64,000 nucleotides of DNA from Planctomycetota bacterium (GCA_009920765.1 RFZJ01000006.1:24009-88008), one strand, 5' to 3'. Positions 17,509 to 27,460 are shown, counted from the stretch's first letter. Made by a program: numbers and translations. The notes: a model not told the origin generated them from the letters alone.

Positions 17509-18924
17509 ATGGCTCCTGGATATCCTTGCCCCAATAAATCCTGCAATTACATGTTTCCAATCGAAGCAATGCAAGGATTACAATCAATTACTTGCCCAAA
17601 TTGCAAAAAATCATTCGCAGTAAGAAAACCCAGTAAAAATATTCCAACTTCACCAACAAAATCCCCGGGGGTAAAACCTGTCATGGGTCGAGATGAAGTC
17701 GGAGAAAATCAAGGGGTGGTTTTTGAAACAAATCCAGAAATTAAAAGCACAATTTCAAATACAAAAAAACTTCCCTCCAAAAAGAAGAAAAACGATGGGC
17801 TGACTTTATCACAGGTTTTCTTCCTTGGAATTGGAATGTTTTTCATTTCAGTAAGTTTTGCAGCATTCTATATCATCGGCTTACCACTATTGAAAAAAGA
17901 AATAATAAACGAAACAAAGCAACAGGCAGGAGGTAATGCAGAATTAATTGACGCAGATTTCTTCACATTCAAACCTTTGAATTTTTACACAAAAGATCAA
18001 AAAGTTGCTCAAACATTACAAACCAAATTTGCATATATCGGAAAAGAAAAAGACCTGTGGCTTATGTATTACAAAGATTTTAAAACCAGAAATCCCACCA
18101 ATACAGAAATGCATCAAGAGATGATTTCGAGGCTAAAATTGTTCCTACCCAAAAATCTTGAGTGGGAAGAAAAACCCGAAGGGATTGAAATTGGAAAAGT
18201 TCCCTTTAAAAAATTCATATTTGAAGGAACAAAAGAAGACTCATCAACATGGGTTGGCGATTGCTACTCTTCAAATATTAATGGAGTGTTTTTTCTTATA
18301 ATTTGCATTGTTCCCATTGATAACAAAGATTTAGTTCAAGAAACTTGGGAGAAATTTAATCAAGGATTAACAATTAAATTGAATGCTAAAATTGACTGGA
18401 AACCAACACCTAGAAAAACAAGATTGGTAAACATTGAAAAATTAAAGATGTCTTTTGCTGTTCCGGAATTGGTATGGCTTCCCCAAGATGTTAAAGATTA
18501 TGACACAAACCCTGAATCTGTGTTTATTGGAAAAAACTCCAGCGATTTGGGGGATTTTTTAAATCAAAAAGCTAAATTACAGGTATTTGCGCTACCAAAA
18601 CCGATAAAAGATGAAAAAGCCTGGGATATGGCGGAAGAAAAGCTATTCGAATTAATCAAAGAAGAAAAAACGGCTGATACTAAAATCGAAAAGTTTGCTG
18701 ATACAAAGCAAATATTTGCTGAACTAAATAACAAAAACATTAATGCAAAAGTTGAAAGTTTCGCTTTCAAAGTTGATGAGCAAGTTCAAAAAATGATTTT
18801 TTTTGGTAAGTACTCAAATACAAATGGAATCTTGGTGTTTGTTTGCGAGATACCCTTTAAAACAAAAGATTATTGGTTTGAAGAATTAAATGACATTTTA
18901 AAAAGCATTACCATCATGGAATAG
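17509..18924 (+). CDS. Zinc-ribbon, single-pass membrane protein, function unknown
   Basis: ATG 17509 is chosen over an in-frame TTG at 17488. About 471 residues. An N-terminal MJ0042-like zinc ribbon is formed by CPNKSC (residues about 7-12) and CPNC (about 29-32). A Lys/Pro/Ser-rich linker leads to one membrane segment (FFLGIGMFFISVSFAAFYI, about residues 105-125). The remaining 340 residues are Lys/Glu-rich, with no signature I know; two similar sub-regions (each with WLMYYKDF- or VWLPQDVK-type beginnings) may be a duplicated domain. The zinc ribbon would be cytoplasmic and the large domain extracytoplasmic by the positive-inside rule. Role unknown. Confidence 0.75.
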   Translation: MAPGYPCPNKSCNYMFPIEAMQGLQSITCPNCKKSFAVRKPSKNIPTSPTKSPGVKPVMGRDEVGENQGVVFETNPEIKSTISNTKKLPSKKKKNDGLTLSQVFFLGIGMFFISVSFAAFYIIGLPLLKKEIINETKQQAGGNAELIDADFFTFKPLNFYTKDQKVAQTLQTKFAYIGKEKDLWLMYYKDFKTRNPTNTEMHQEMISRLKLFLPKNLEWEEKPEGIEIGKVPFKKFIFEGTKEDSSTWVGDCYSSNINGVFFLIICIVPIDNKDLVQETWEKFNQGLTIKLNAKIDWKPTPRKTRLVNIEKLKMSFAVPELVWLPQDVKDYDTNPESVFIGKNSSDLGDFLNQKAKLQVFALPKPIKDEKAWDMAEEKLFELIKEEKTADTKIEKFADTKQIFAELNNKNINAKVESFAFKVDEQVQKMIFFGKYSNTNGILVFVCEIPFKTKDYWFEELNDILKSITIME

Positions 18925-18961
18925 TTAAAAATCTAATTACTTCCAGTGCGATTCTTGTACA

Positions 18962-19417
18962 TTATTTTGAAGCTGTTAAAGGCATAAAACCTTTAGCTTT
19001 TTCTGGGACCGGGGCAAAAGGAACAACAGCTCTGCCTTTTTCCCTTAATTCTGCAGCTTTTTCCAGTATTTCATCCTGCCTCACTGTTTTAGCGGGCTGT
19101 AAAGCATAACTAAAACGATGAATGTCATGGATTTCAAATGGAAAGAGGCTTTCAGCTATAAAATCTAGTGGAGGATACTCGTACCAAGGAGAGGGCACCT
19201 TTTGTTCGACATCCAATGTTTCATAACCATCTTTAACCAACTTAAAATTATATTTACCATAATAAACAAAATGTTCATCCATGGGGGTAACGCCAATGGG
19301 TTTTCCATCTTTATAAACCATTGCCCCTTGGGGGAAAGAATCAATGGTATATTTACGAGTGACACATCCTGTAAATACAACAAGAAGCAAGACCATTGGT
19401 AAACAGCGTAAAAACAT
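18962..19417 (-). CDS. PEGA-domain lipoprotein
   Basis: 151 residues. The N-terminus MFLRCLPMVLLLVVFTGC is a lipoprotein signal with Cys18 as the lipidated residue (the -3 position is Phe, slightly atypical). It is followed by a PEGA domain, recognisable from IDSFPQGAMVYKDGKPIGVTP and YGKYNFKLVKDGYE, a small beta-sandwich common in planctomycete surface proteins and usually linked to cell-surface carbohydrate or protein binding. The C-terminal third is Glu/Arg/Ala-rich and helical. Convergent with the zinc-ribbon gene, 37 bp apart. Lipidation would use Lnt, encoded at 53617 in this window. Confidence 0.85.
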   Translation of the reverse strand: MFLRCLPMVLLLVVFTGCVTRKYTIDSFPQGAMVYKDGKPIGVTPMDEHFVYYGKYNFKLVKDGYETLDVEQKVPSPWYEYPPLDFIAESLFPFEIHDIHRFSYALQPAKTVRQDEILEKAAELREKGRAVVPFAPVPEKAKGFMPLTASK

Positions 19418-19590
19418 TATTGCATCATCCCATTACAAATCACCATAAAAACCTAATTCTTAAATTTAAAATTTGTAATCCATAAACGGTTAAAATCAGG
19501 TAACATTAGGCGTGATAACTAAAATCCCAATTAGGTCAATAGATATTTCATGCATGATTTTCATATAAAATGTTATTTTGAGGCTTTAAT

Positions 19591-19618
19591 TTGATATTTT
19601 GTAAAACTTAGGTACTAT
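19591..19618 (+). promoter_or_regulatory. Candidate sigma-70 type promoter for the PP2C gene
   Basis: TTGATA (19591-19596) and TACTAT (19613-19618) are separated by 16 bp, about 40 bp upstream of the ATG at 19658. Matches are 5/6 and 4/6 to the E. coli consensus; this is a visual call. Confidence 0.4.
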
Positions 19619-19657
19619 AAGTCCTGTGTTAATTTAAATTTTAAAGATGGAGAACTG

Positions 19658-21010
19658 ATGGCTTCATTCGACCAAATCGAATGTGCTGTTTTAACGGATG
19701 TGGGCCTAAAGAGAGGCTACAACCAAGATAGTAATTATCTAGCCCTCGCTTCAGATGAAACACAATGGCAGGAATTAGGCCATGTTTTATTGGTAGCAGA
19801 CGGAATGGGTGCGCACGCAGTAGGCGAAAAAGCAAGCGAACAAGCAGTCAAAACAATCCCCCATGTCTTTAGCAAGCATGTAAAAGACGGGGCTCCAGAA
19901 TCATTGCGCAAAGCTTTTTATGAAGCTAATTCAACTATTCATTCTTGTGGGCAGGAAAACAGCGAATTTAGAGGAATGGGCACAACTGCAACCGGAATCG
20001 TAATCCGCCCCGAAGGAGCTTGGATAGGCCATGTTGGGGACAGCAGGGCATATCGAATCCGGGGAAAACTTGTTGAACAACTCACATACGACCATAGTCT
20101 TGTTTGGGAATATGCAAGGCTAAAAAAAATTGATCCAGAAGATGTCAAGGATATACCTAGCAATTATATCAATAGATGCCTTGGCCCCGAGGCAATTGTG
20201 GAACCAGACATTGAGGGCCCCCACAAAATAGAACCTGGCGACTGCTTTTTAATTTGCAGCGATGGCCTAACGGGCTTAGTCAAAGATTCAGAATTAGGTG
20301 CAATTACCAGTTGTTTATCGGCCCAAGAAGCTTGTAAATTGCTTGTTGATCTAGCAAACCTTCGCGGTGGTCACGATAACATAACCGTGATCGTTGCAAA
20401 AATTAGCGGCACCTCGCAAGGTTTAAATAGTTCAAATACTACTGATCAAAACACCACTTTATTCAATAAAGCACTTGATCGATTCAAAAACTTAAAACCG
20501 GGCATACCTTGGTGGTTCATATGTTTAATGTTTGGCCTGTTTTTGGCTATTTGCTTGATCGGTATCAAAGCGTTGGACCAAAGTCATAGTGACAGCTTTT
20601 TAACTGGCGATTTGGTTAAGTTTTCTGTCATTTTTATTGCATTAATCTTTTTTATTGCTGGATCAATAGGCTTTTTCATTCAATTCCAAAACTCTAAGGA
20701 AGAAGAAACAATAGCGTTCCCAACACCTTCTGCCAGAATCCACAGAAAAACTTTAATCGAAATAACCCAAGCTTCTCTGTCCAAAATGGAAAAACAAATC
20801 GAAGCCTTCCAAAAGCGTGCAGAAATTAAACATTGGGATTTCAATTCTGAAGCATTAGAAAACCACAAATCACTTGCTAAAGAAGCTGTTTCCAAAAATG
20901 ATTTTGCTGAAGCATTCAAACAATATTGTCTTAGCATGCTTCTATTTTCAGGACCTTGGATAAAGCAACGAAAAGAGGATTCCCCTATGGAAATCTTCTG
21001 GGGCAAATAA
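19658..21010 (+). CDS. PP2C-type serine/threonine protein phosphatase, membrane anchored
   Basis: 450 residues; ATG with GGAG 5 nt upstream. Residues 1-250 are a bacterial PP2C (Stp1/PrpC-like) metal-dependent phosphatase: VADGMGAHAVGEKASE (metal-binding Asp, with GAH in place of GGH), GTTATG, IGHVGDSRAYRIR, CSDGLTGLV and RGGHDNITVIV. Two membrane segments follow (about residues 285-305 and 322-345), then a helical cytoplasmic tail of about 100 residues rich in Lys, Glu and Ala. It would reverse phosphorylation by Hanks-type kinases, such as the one at 38148-39503, though no direct link is shown. The gene is alone on its strand. Confidence 0.92.
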   Translation: MASFDQIECAVLTDVGLKRGYNQDSNYLALASDETQWQELGHVLLVADGMGAHAVGEKASEQAVKTIPHVFSKHVKDGAPESLRKAFYEANSTIHSCGQENSEFRGMGTTATGIVIRPEGAWIGHVGDSRAYRIRGKLVEQLTYDHSLVWEYARLKKIDPEDVKDIPSNYINRCLGPEAIVEPDIEGPHKIEPGDCFLICSDGLTGLVKDSELGAITSCLSAQEACKLLVDLANLRGGHDNITVIVAKISGTSQGLNSSNTTDQNTTLFNKALDRFKNLKPGIPWWFICLMFGLFLAICLIGIKALDQSHSDSFLTGDLVKFSVIFIALIFFIAGSIGFFIQFQNSKEEETIAFPTPSARIHRKTLIEITQASLSKMEKQIEAFQKRAEIKHWDFNSEALENHKSLAKEAVSKNDFAEAFKQYCLSMLLFSGPWIKQRKEDSPMEIFWGK

Positions 21011-21414
21011 AAATCAAAATTAAGAGAAAAAGAATCAATTAAAACATTACAATAAATATTTAAATTCAAATACTCATCAAAATATTAGGCCGCTTTGCAA
21101 GTTAATAATGTCAACTAACATAATAAACCCAAGCACCGTATCCTTCATTGAGCAAGTGCATTTAACTCAATCTAAGCCTTAAAATTACAGCACCAACTTC
21201 GCTTTCAATTTATTTTACAATGACTAGAAAAGCCCAAGAGTAACTCGAATTACGTACTATTAAAGCAAAACAACATTTGATATGAAAACGTACACTGAAT
21301 TTAAAATTTTGAAACCATGGAAATGGTTGCGTAAAGGTATGAGGTTTAGAAACAAAAAAAGGACCTCTACAAAGAGGCCCTTCTCAACACAATCCTAAAT
21401 TGAAAAACCAATTA
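21011..21414. other. 404-bp intergenic region, AT-rich
   Basis: It separates the convergent PP2C and desaturase genes. The only clear signal is the desaturase terminator at 21361-21380. A 38-codon basic frame on the plus strand from 21282 crosses that hairpin and has no SD, so I do not call it. Confidence 0.6.
21361..21380 (-). terminator. Intrinsic terminator of the desaturase gene
   Basis: Stem of 8 pairs with one mismatch (GGGCCTCT/AGAGGTCC on the minus strand), a 4-nt loop, then TTTTTTTG. It is 35 bp past the desaturase stop. Confidence 0.82.
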
Positions 21415-22329
21415 TTAGCCCGCAGAAACAAGTTCACGTTTATTCTTTTTGGTCTTGGGAACTCGAACCTTATGATTAAGAGCTTTATCATTGGGTTTAC
21501 GTAAATCCCAAACAATCCCAAACCAAGAGAGAACCACCAAAATGCTATAACTAATATCAATTTCCCACCAATAAAACCCTTGATTGGCGGAACTCTGGTA
21601 ATGGTGGTGATTATTGTGCCATCCCTCACCCATCGTTAATAAAGCCAAGATCAAACTATTTTTGCTTTCATCTTCGGTGGCATAACGTTTGTAGCCAATC
21701 AAATGACTGAGCGAATTTATAAAGAATGTGCAATGATAAACCAAAATCGTACTAACAAAAAAGCCCCAAACCAAACCAGAAAGCCCCATGGTCAAATAAC
21801 AAATTACAGCAAGAACAAGTCCGGGAATGTAATGATAATTATTAAGGAACTGAATTTCAGGATACTTGGTAAAATCTTGGATATTTTTTTCATCGTAGGG
21901 TGTATGTTCTTCGGAAAGAATCCAGCCAACATGAGACCACCAAAAACTCGTACGGTGAGGGGAATGAGGGTCAGCAGGAGTATCTGAATATTTATGGTGT
22001 TCGCGATGATGAGATGCCCACCATAGCGGACCTTTTTGCAAGGCACTGCAACCAAGCCAAGCTAAAACAAACTGAAACCAACGGCTGGTTTTATAAGCTC
22101 TATGCGAAAAGTAGCGGTGATATCCAGCAGTAATTCCAAACATTCTGAGAAAATAATTACCCACACACAATAAACCAACCTGCCAGGAAAATTCAACGAA
22201 TAGTGCAGATAAACAAGCAACATGCATAAAAATAAAAGGAACATTTTTAGCCCAATTATGGGCATAATATGAAAAGCCAACGGGTTTTGATAAAAACAAA
22301 GTCTTTTTATCAATCGCTGTAGAAGACAT
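21415..22329 (-). CDS. Acyl-CoA/acyl-lipid delta-9 fatty acid desaturase
   Basis: 304 residues, ATG at 22329 with a strong AGGAGGG. Integral membrane di-iron desaturase: the three histidine boxes are HRYFSH (residues 71-76), HREHH (108-112) and HNNHH (about 248-252), with hydrophobic segments between them in the usual 2+2 pattern and the conserved GYHRYFSHR and DPHSPHR surroundings. It introduces a cis double bond into stearoyl/palmitoyl chains, adjusting membrane fluidity. Its position 76 bp behind the bS21 gene on the same strand suggests read-through. A paralogue lies at 44162. The C-terminal tail is Lys/Arg-rich. Confidence 0.93.
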   Translation of the reverse strand: MSSTAIDKKTLFLSKPVGFSYYAHNWAKNVPFIFMHVACLSALFVEFSWQVGLLCVGNYFLRMFGITAGYHRYFSHRAYKTSRWFQFVLAWLGCSALQKGPLWWASHHREHHKYSDTPADPHSPHRTSFWWSHVGWILSEEHTPYDEKNIQDFTKYPEIQFLNNYHYIPGLVLAVICYLTMGLSGLVWGFFVSTILVYHCTFFINSLSHLIGYKRYATEDESKNSLILALLTMGEGWHNNHHHYQSSANQGFYWWEIDISYSILVVLSWFGIVWDLRKPNDKALNHKVRVPKTKKNKRELVSAG

Positions 22330-22405
22330 TGTGAAACCCTCCTAGCATTTAAACAAATAAAAAGGTAAACACTTCAACTAAAGTGCTTTTATTTGCTAAT
22401 CAAAA

Positions 22406-22609
22406 CTATACCTTCTTGATTGTAATTCTGGCTTTACGAATTGCGCTCATTTTTCTCAACTGAGCACGGCGGCGGGCTTCGCATGGTTTTTCGTAGTATT
22501 TTCGCTTACGTAATTCTTTTTGGATACCACTACGCTCAAGCAACTTTTTAAATCTTTTCAAAGCCAATCCAATTGGCTCCCGATCGTGAACTCTCATCCT
22601 CAATGGCAT
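22406..22609 (-). CDS. rpsU: 30S ribosomal protein bS21
   Basis: 67 residues starting at ATG 22609 (MPLRMRVHDREPIGLALKRF), which gives the standard bS21 N-terminus; the frame is open for 13 more codons upstream but without a family match. The core KKLLERSGIQKELRKRKYYE and the Arg/Lys-rich C-terminal helix (ARRRAQLRKMSAIRKARI) are diagnostic. bS21 sits near the anti-Shine-Dalgarno region of 16S rRNA and helps translation initiation. It is the first gene of an apparent two-gene unit with the desaturase; a weak CACTT/AAGTG hairpin lies between them. Confidence 0.93.
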   Translation of the reverse strand: MPLRMRVHDREPIGLALKRFKKLLERSGIQKELRKRKYYEKPCEARRRAQLRKMSAIRKARITIKKV

Positions 22610-22744
22610 AACATTTACTCTGTAAAAAGCAGTTAAAAATCTAAACACTCAGAAGCTAATATAAAGCATTTCCCATTAATTGCCAAGATGATAGTCTATA
22701 AATTAAGGATAATCTATTTATTCATAACCAAGGAAACATTTGCT

Positions 22745-24175
22745 ATGAGTCAAAACCCATATAAAACCATGAATTATCAGCTTTTTTACATAAAAAAGCC
22801 AATTTTAACCGTAATTTATACTATTATCACATTTTTTTTAGGGTCAAGTCTTGGTTTTTCAGCCGATTGGCCACAATGGCTTGGACCAAAAAGAGACGGT
22901 GTTTGGAACGAGACTGGGATACTTACCAAGTTTCCCAAAGGTGGGCCAAAAATGCTGTGGTCAAGTCCTTTAAGCGGTGGTTATGCTGGCCCCGCCATTG
23001 CAAATGGGCACGTATTCGTAACAGACCGACAAACAAAGGATGGCAAAAATGAATCTGAGAATCTATTTGCCAGGGCCAACTCAGAAGGTACCGAGCGCCT
23101 ACTTTGCCTTGATGCCTCGAATGGAAAAACAATTTGGGAATTTTCCTACCCATGTACCTATAAAATGGCATATCCATGCGGTCCGAGGTGCACACCGGTT
23201 GTAACTGATACCCTTGTTTATTTTTTAGGAGCCATGGGCGACCTTTACTGCATCGATATTAAAACAGGCAAACCCATTTGGAATAAGTCATTTGTGAAAG
23301 ATTATAATGCCCCTGTTCCAGTTTGGGGATTTTCTGCTCACCCGTTATTAGATGGAAATAAACTAATCTGTTTAGTCGGACCTAAAAAAATTGCAGTCGC
23401 TTTCGATGCGAAAACCGGAAAAGAACTTTGGGGCACATTGCAGCTTGAAAAAGCCGAATCCGAAATTGGGTATTGCCCACCGGTAATCTTTGAAATCGGA
23501 GCAACCAAAAACAATCGTCATCTTATCATCTGGCATTCTGAATCATTGAATGGACTGGATCCTGAAACAGGCAACCTTCTATGGAGCGAACCCTTTCGTT
23601 TAAAAGCAAACCTTTCCATACCCACCCCAAGACTAATTGGTAATAAGATATTAGTTTCATCCTTTTATAACGGATCAATGCTGGTTGAGATCGACCCTGA
23701 AAAAAAATCATCAAAGCTGATTTGGAAGGGCAAGGGCAGGGGAGAGACCCCAAAGCAGACCGATGGTTTACACTCAATAATGTCAACACCTTTTGTAGAA
23801 AACGGTTATATTTTTGGCGTTTGCAGCTATGGGGAATTAAGATGCGTCAAGCTTTCCGATGGGGAACGGGTTTGGGAAAACCTTAGCGCAACAGGTTCGC
23901 AAAATGAACCTGTTGAGCGATGGGGGAATGCTTTTCTAATAAAACACAACAACAACTTTTTTATATTCAACGAAAAAGGGGATCTAATAATTTCCGAACT
24001 ATCACCTTCAGGTTATAAAGAGATTGATAGGGCCCATTTAATAGACCCAACAGGAATCGCACCTGCGGGGGGCATAAAAAGGAAAATTGTTTGGAGCCAT
24101 CCTGCATTTGCAGATAAGAAAATATATTTGCGAAACGATAAGGAGATAAAGTGCTACTCATTGGCTCAGGAATAA
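22745..24175 (+). CDS. Secreted PQQ-type beta-propeller protein
   Basis: ATG 22745 with AAGGA about 10 nt upstream; the frame is open 19 codons further up without support. About 476 residues. After a membrane/signal segment (ILTVIYTIITFFLGSSLGFSA, about residues 22-42) comes DWPQWLGPKRDGVWNETGI, the characteristic start of planctomycete PQQ-like propellers. Blade motifs with G-x-x-x-W endings recur: LDASNGKTIWEF, IDIKTGKPIWNK, FDAKTGKELWGT, LDPETGNLLW, VKLSDGERVWEN. BamB-like fold, but no cofactor-binding or catalytic residues can be assigned. Its stop is 1 bp from that of the convergent sigma-54 activator gene. Confidence 0.87.
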   Translation: MSQNPYKTMNYQLFYIKKPILTVIYTIITFFLGSSLGFSADWPQWLGPKRDGVWNETGILTKFPKGGPKMLWSSPLSGGYAGPAIANGHVFVTDRQTKDGKNESENLFARANSEGTERLLCLDASNGKTIWEFSYPCTYKMAYPCGPRCTPVVTDTLVYFLGAMGDLYCIDIKTGKPIWNKSFVKDYNAPVPVWGFSAHPLLDGNKLICLVGPKKIAVAFDAKTGKELWGTLQLEKAESEIGYCPPVIFEIGATKNNRHLIIWHSESLNGLDPETGNLLWSEPFRLKANLSIPTPRLIGNKILVSSFYNGSMLVEIDPEKKSSKLIWKGKGRGETPKQTDGLHSIMSTPFVENGYIFGVCSYGELRCVKLSDGERVWENLSATGSQNEPVERWGNAFLIKHNNNFFIFNEKGDLIISELSPSGYKEIDRAHLIDPTGIAPAGGIKRKIVWSHPAFADKKIYLRNDKEIKCYSLAQE

Positions 24176-24176
24176 T

Positions 24177-27170
24177 TTATTCCAATCCAAGTTTTTTCAT
24201 CCTGCTAACTAGAGTACTGCGCGCAACGCCAAGACTGCGCGCAACCTTAGATTTGTTGCCGCCATGTTGCAACAAAGCTTGCAAAATCTTGTCTTTTTCC
24301 CTGCGAAGGTAATCGAATTTAGACTGATCTGTAACTTTAATCAACCCTTGCCCGGGATTGGCAGTTTCTACAGAAGGATTAACATCGTAAGACATAGCTT
24401 TAATTTCATCGGGCAAATCATCAACCATAAGGGAATTGGAAGAAGTGATAACAACAGCCCGTTCGATGACATTTTCAAGCTGTCTGATATTACCTGGCCA
24501 AGAAAAAGCCCGGAGGCATAAAAGAGCATCATCTTCAATTGACACAATCGACTTGCCAATTTTGGCACAAGCTTTTTGCAAAAAGTAATAAGAGAGTTCC
24601 GGAATATCATCCTCCCGATCCCTCAGTGCAGGAATGGTTATTGGGAAGACATTTAGCCTGTAAAAAAGGTCACTTCGGAATTTTCCCTGCCGAATCAATT
24701 CTTCCAGATTTTGATGCGTGGCAGCAATGATTCGAACATCAACCTGAACAGGAACATTGGATCCAACTTTTTCAAATATTTTTTCTTGAAGAACCCGCAG
24801 CAATTTAATTTGAACTTCTTGATTGATATCACCTATTTCGTCAAGAAACAGCGTGCCGCCATTGGCGGCTTCAAATCTTCCGATTTTATCCTTAATAGCA
24901 TTGGTAAAGGCACCCTTAACATGCCCAAAAAGTTCGCTTTCCAATAAACCAGCTGACAAAGCTCCACAATGAACTTTTATAAAAGGCTTATCAGATCGAG
25001 AACTTTGATCATGCAAAACCTGGGCAACAACCTCTTTCCCGGTGCCACTTTCACCACGAAGTAAAACAGCGGATCCGCCAGCCGCAACCTTCCCAATTAA
25101 CTCGATTACATATTTGATTTCCGAACTCGATCCAACCAACTTTTGAGATTGGACATTTGGCTGAACCCCTGAGGCAGGGCTGGTCGCCGCAAGGTCAACC
25201 ATTTGCCCATCAATTGATTCGGGGGCCTGAGAACTGCGGGATAACTGTGATTGTAAAGCTAGAATTCGGTTTTGCTGCTCAGCGATTTTTACAACTTTAT
25301 CCTTGAGCTCGTTATTAAGAAGATCAATTCTTTTATGGCCTTCTGCACTGACCAAACCAAGCACAGTTATCTGGGAAAAGGCCGCAAGCAAATTAAGATC
25401 ATCAATTGTAAAAGATCCAGAACCTTTCTGACCCAGCACAAGGAATCCCGCCAGATCCTCTTCGTGCTGCAGTGGAACAATCGCAACTCCACCAAGTGAA
25501 TTTAGCACTTTTCGTACTGCAGGATCTCCAGGCATGGAAACTAAATCCAAGCAAACAGATTCCCCTTTAAATAATACTTTTGCGAGAATATTATCATTAT
25601 AAATCACCTCTTGCCTAGGTGCATTACCGAGGTAATCAACCAGTTTAAATCCTTGGAAATCTGGAGCTTTCAGATAAACAGCTCCCTTTGGAACCCCTAG
25701 AGACTCGGTTGTTGTCAAAAGGAGCCTACGAGCCATCAACAAAGGGTCAACCAAGTTTTCGATAGCCTGACTCATTTTTCTGAAAGTTTGATCCAACTTG
25801 ATTTTTTCTTTAAAAAAGCGTCTATCAAGTGCGGCTTTCATCCGGCCCCGCAATCGATCGAGCATTAAAATAATAATCATTGCCGTACCACTGACCATCG
25901 CCACTTGGGAAAGCGAAGGCTGCTCAATAACCTGAGTCCCCACCAGCAACATTCCGGAGAAAACGATGCCGTAATAAATCAATCCCGCAAGACTACTCAT
26001 CAAAAAATAAGAGAATCCACTGGAAAGATACTGGCTAAGCTGAATGAGTTTATAGCGGGTAATACTTACGGAAAAAGAAGCAGTAACGAATAAGGATGCA
26101 GCAAACATAGGCCAGGTTGTACCACCACGACCAAATCTGGAAGCGTCCGTAAAAACGATGTAGCCAGAATAAACAATAGGGGCAAGAGCTGCGACACAAC
26201 CCATAAGGATCCATTTGGCCTGAATACGCTGAGTCTCATCAGAAGCACTTCGAAAACTGTGAATCAAACACCCAATACATCCCAAAAACCAAACAAAAGC
26301 AACTGCGAGATAAAAATAAATTTCGAGCAGCATTTCGCGCAGAATAAAATTCGCCCCTTCAGCCGAGGCAGCATCCACACCATAAATCAAGCGAAGCCTA
26401 AAGTACCCAGTAACCATCAAAAAAAGAAAAATGCATGGAACTCCATAAACTACTAAAAAAGTCGTAAATGGGCGCCTCACTAAAAAAAGTTTTTTCTTGG
26501 GAAAGATCATGAAAAAGTGCAAACTTACTGCGGGTAAAAAAATAGCCCCAGCTTGAAAGCAAAAAATTAATACCGGCTGAGTTGCAATTCGCCACCAGTG
26601 GTATCCCCCCATATAGGCAACTAGGGAAACAAGACCCAAAATAAAAAATTGTCTTGCAGAGTCTTCTGTCGGTTTCCACCACAAAATCAAACCACCAGCA
26701 AAAACCATGGCCATCTTTAAAACCAACCAAAGAAAAGAAGGGACCATATTTTCGAATGAAGTTTGCCCGTATACAAGCACAGACTCATGATTTGACTGAT
26801 CACTTGGACGATAAAAACTCAATCGAACTGTATTTATAGCCCCATTCGAAGAATCTCTGAAAGGTAACTGCTGCACAGTTCTTAAAAATTGAGGCCAGGT
26901 AAATATTGGATTTCCATCCAATGCTGTAATCTTATCACCAGTTAAAGGCAAATCTTGATCAGAATTCAATAAGTTTTCTTTTTGAAAATACTGGATATCA
27001 AGTGAAAAAGCAGCACGAATACCAATTTCAGGATAAGACCAACTGTAAAAGACAACAACAAAAGAAAAAACCATGGCAAGAATAGAACCCACCAGAACAA
27101 GGGCTCTATTGTGAACCTTAGCCTCTCTTAAAAAAGCCCAGACTAAAAATTTTGGCGATAACAAGAACAA
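24177..27170 (-). CDS. Polytopic membrane sigma-54-dependent transcriptional activator (PDZ-like, GAF, AAA+, Fis-HTH)
   Basis: 997 residues from a TTG at 27170; no ATG lies before residue 33, and starting there would damage the first membrane helix, so TTG is preferred though its SD is weak. The N-terminal 440 residues hold about ten membrane segments, with a PDZ-like periplasmic stretch (about 40-130, [14 protein letters not shown]) after the first. Then a GAF-like domain (about 465-630), a short coiled coil, and the AAA+ sigma-54 interaction domain: [10 protein letters not shown] (Walker A), LFLDEIGDI (Walker B), the sigma-contacting loop as GAFTNA rather than GAFTGA, and [12 protein letters not shown]. 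The last 45 residues are a Fis-type HTH ([16 protein letters not shown]). It probably couples an envelope signal to sigma-54 promoters. Confidence 0.88.
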   Translation of the reverse strand: MFLLSPKFLVWAFLREAKVHNRALVLVGSILAMVFSFVVVFYSWSYPEIGIRAAFSLDIQYFQKENLLNSDQDLPLTGDKITALDGNPIFTWPQFLRTVQQLPFRDSSNGAINTVRLSFYRPSDQSNHESVLVYGQTSFENMVPSFLWLVLKMAMVFAGGLILWWKPTEDSARQFFILGLVSLVAYMGGYHWWRIATQPVLIFCFQAGAIFLPAVSLHFFMIFPKKKLFLVRRPFTTFLVVYGVPCIFLFLMVTGYFRLRLIYGVDAASAEGANFILREMLLEIYFYLAVAFVWFLGCIGCLIHSFRSASDETQRIQAKWILMGCVAALAPIVYSGYIVFTDASRFGRGGTTWPMFAASLFVTASFSVSITRYKLIQLSQYLSSGFSYFLMSSLAGLIYYGIVFSGMLLVGTQVIEQPSLSQVAMVSGTAMIIILMLDRLRGRMKAALDRRFFKEKIKLDQTFRKMSQAIENLVDPLLMARRLLLTTTESLGVPKGAVYLKAPDFQGFKLVDYLGNAPRQEVIYNDNILAKVLFKGESVCLDLVSMPGDPAVRKVLNSLGGVAIVPLQHEEDLAGFLVLGQKGSGSFTIDDLNLLAAFSQITVLGLVSAEGHKRIDLLNNELKDKVVKIAEQQNRILALQSQLSRSSQAPESIDGQMVDLAATSPASGVQPNVQSQKLVGSSSEIKYVIELIGKVAAGGSAVLLRGESGTGKEVVAQVLHDQSSRSDKPFIKVHCGALSAGLLESELFGHVKGAFTNAIKDKIGRFEAANGGTLFLDEIGDINQEVQIKLLRVLQEKIFEKVGSNVPVQVDVRIIAATHQNLEELIRQGKFRSDLFYRLNVFPITIPALRDREDDIPELSYYFLQKACAKIGKSIVSIEDDALLCLRAFSWPGNIRQLENVIERAVVITSSNSLMVDDLPDEIKAMSYDVNPSVETANPGQGLIKVTDQSKFDYLRREKDKILQALLQHGGNKSKVARSLGVARSTLVSRMKKLGLE

Positions 27171-27270
27171 ACCCCGAATACATGCAAATGAAATATTTCT
27201 ACCGAATCACAAACTCAACAAAATCCATGGTACACGATTATTTTTGGAGATGCGATTTGTTTTTACAATT

Positions 27271-27288
27271 TAACGAAAATTAACGAAA
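27271..27288 (+). repeat. Repeat copy A: TAACGAAAAT-TAACGAAA
   Basis: Two TAACGAAA units spaced exactly 10 bp (one helical turn) apart. The whole 18-bp block recurs at 27443-27460 with 16/18 identity. Looks like a tandem operator site; the binder is unknown. Confidence 0.55.
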
Positions 27289-27442
27289 TAAACCCCAAGA
27301 ATCAAAATCAATACGATTTTCGACAAACTTGTAGATGATTCGCTAATTGCTCTTTATAACCCCCAAAGCACCTGCTTTTATTTAATAATGCTTCATAACC
27401 TTAAAAACAACTGATCGATCAAAAAAGTTAATTCGCCAAAAC

Positions 27443-27460
27443 TAACGAAAATCACCGAAA
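27443..27460 (+). repeat. Repeat copy B: TAACGAAAAT-CACCGAAA
   Basis: Second copy of the 18-bp block in the same orientation, 172 bp from copy A and 130 bp upstream of the hydrolase start. Its two half units keep the 10-bp spacing. Confidence 0.55.

Noticed and set aside
21282..21400. 38-codon basic frame on the plus strand between PP2C and the desaturase
   Set aside because: It has no SD, no recognisable family, and runs through the desaturase terminator hairpin; its Arg/Lys content follows from the A-rich sequence.
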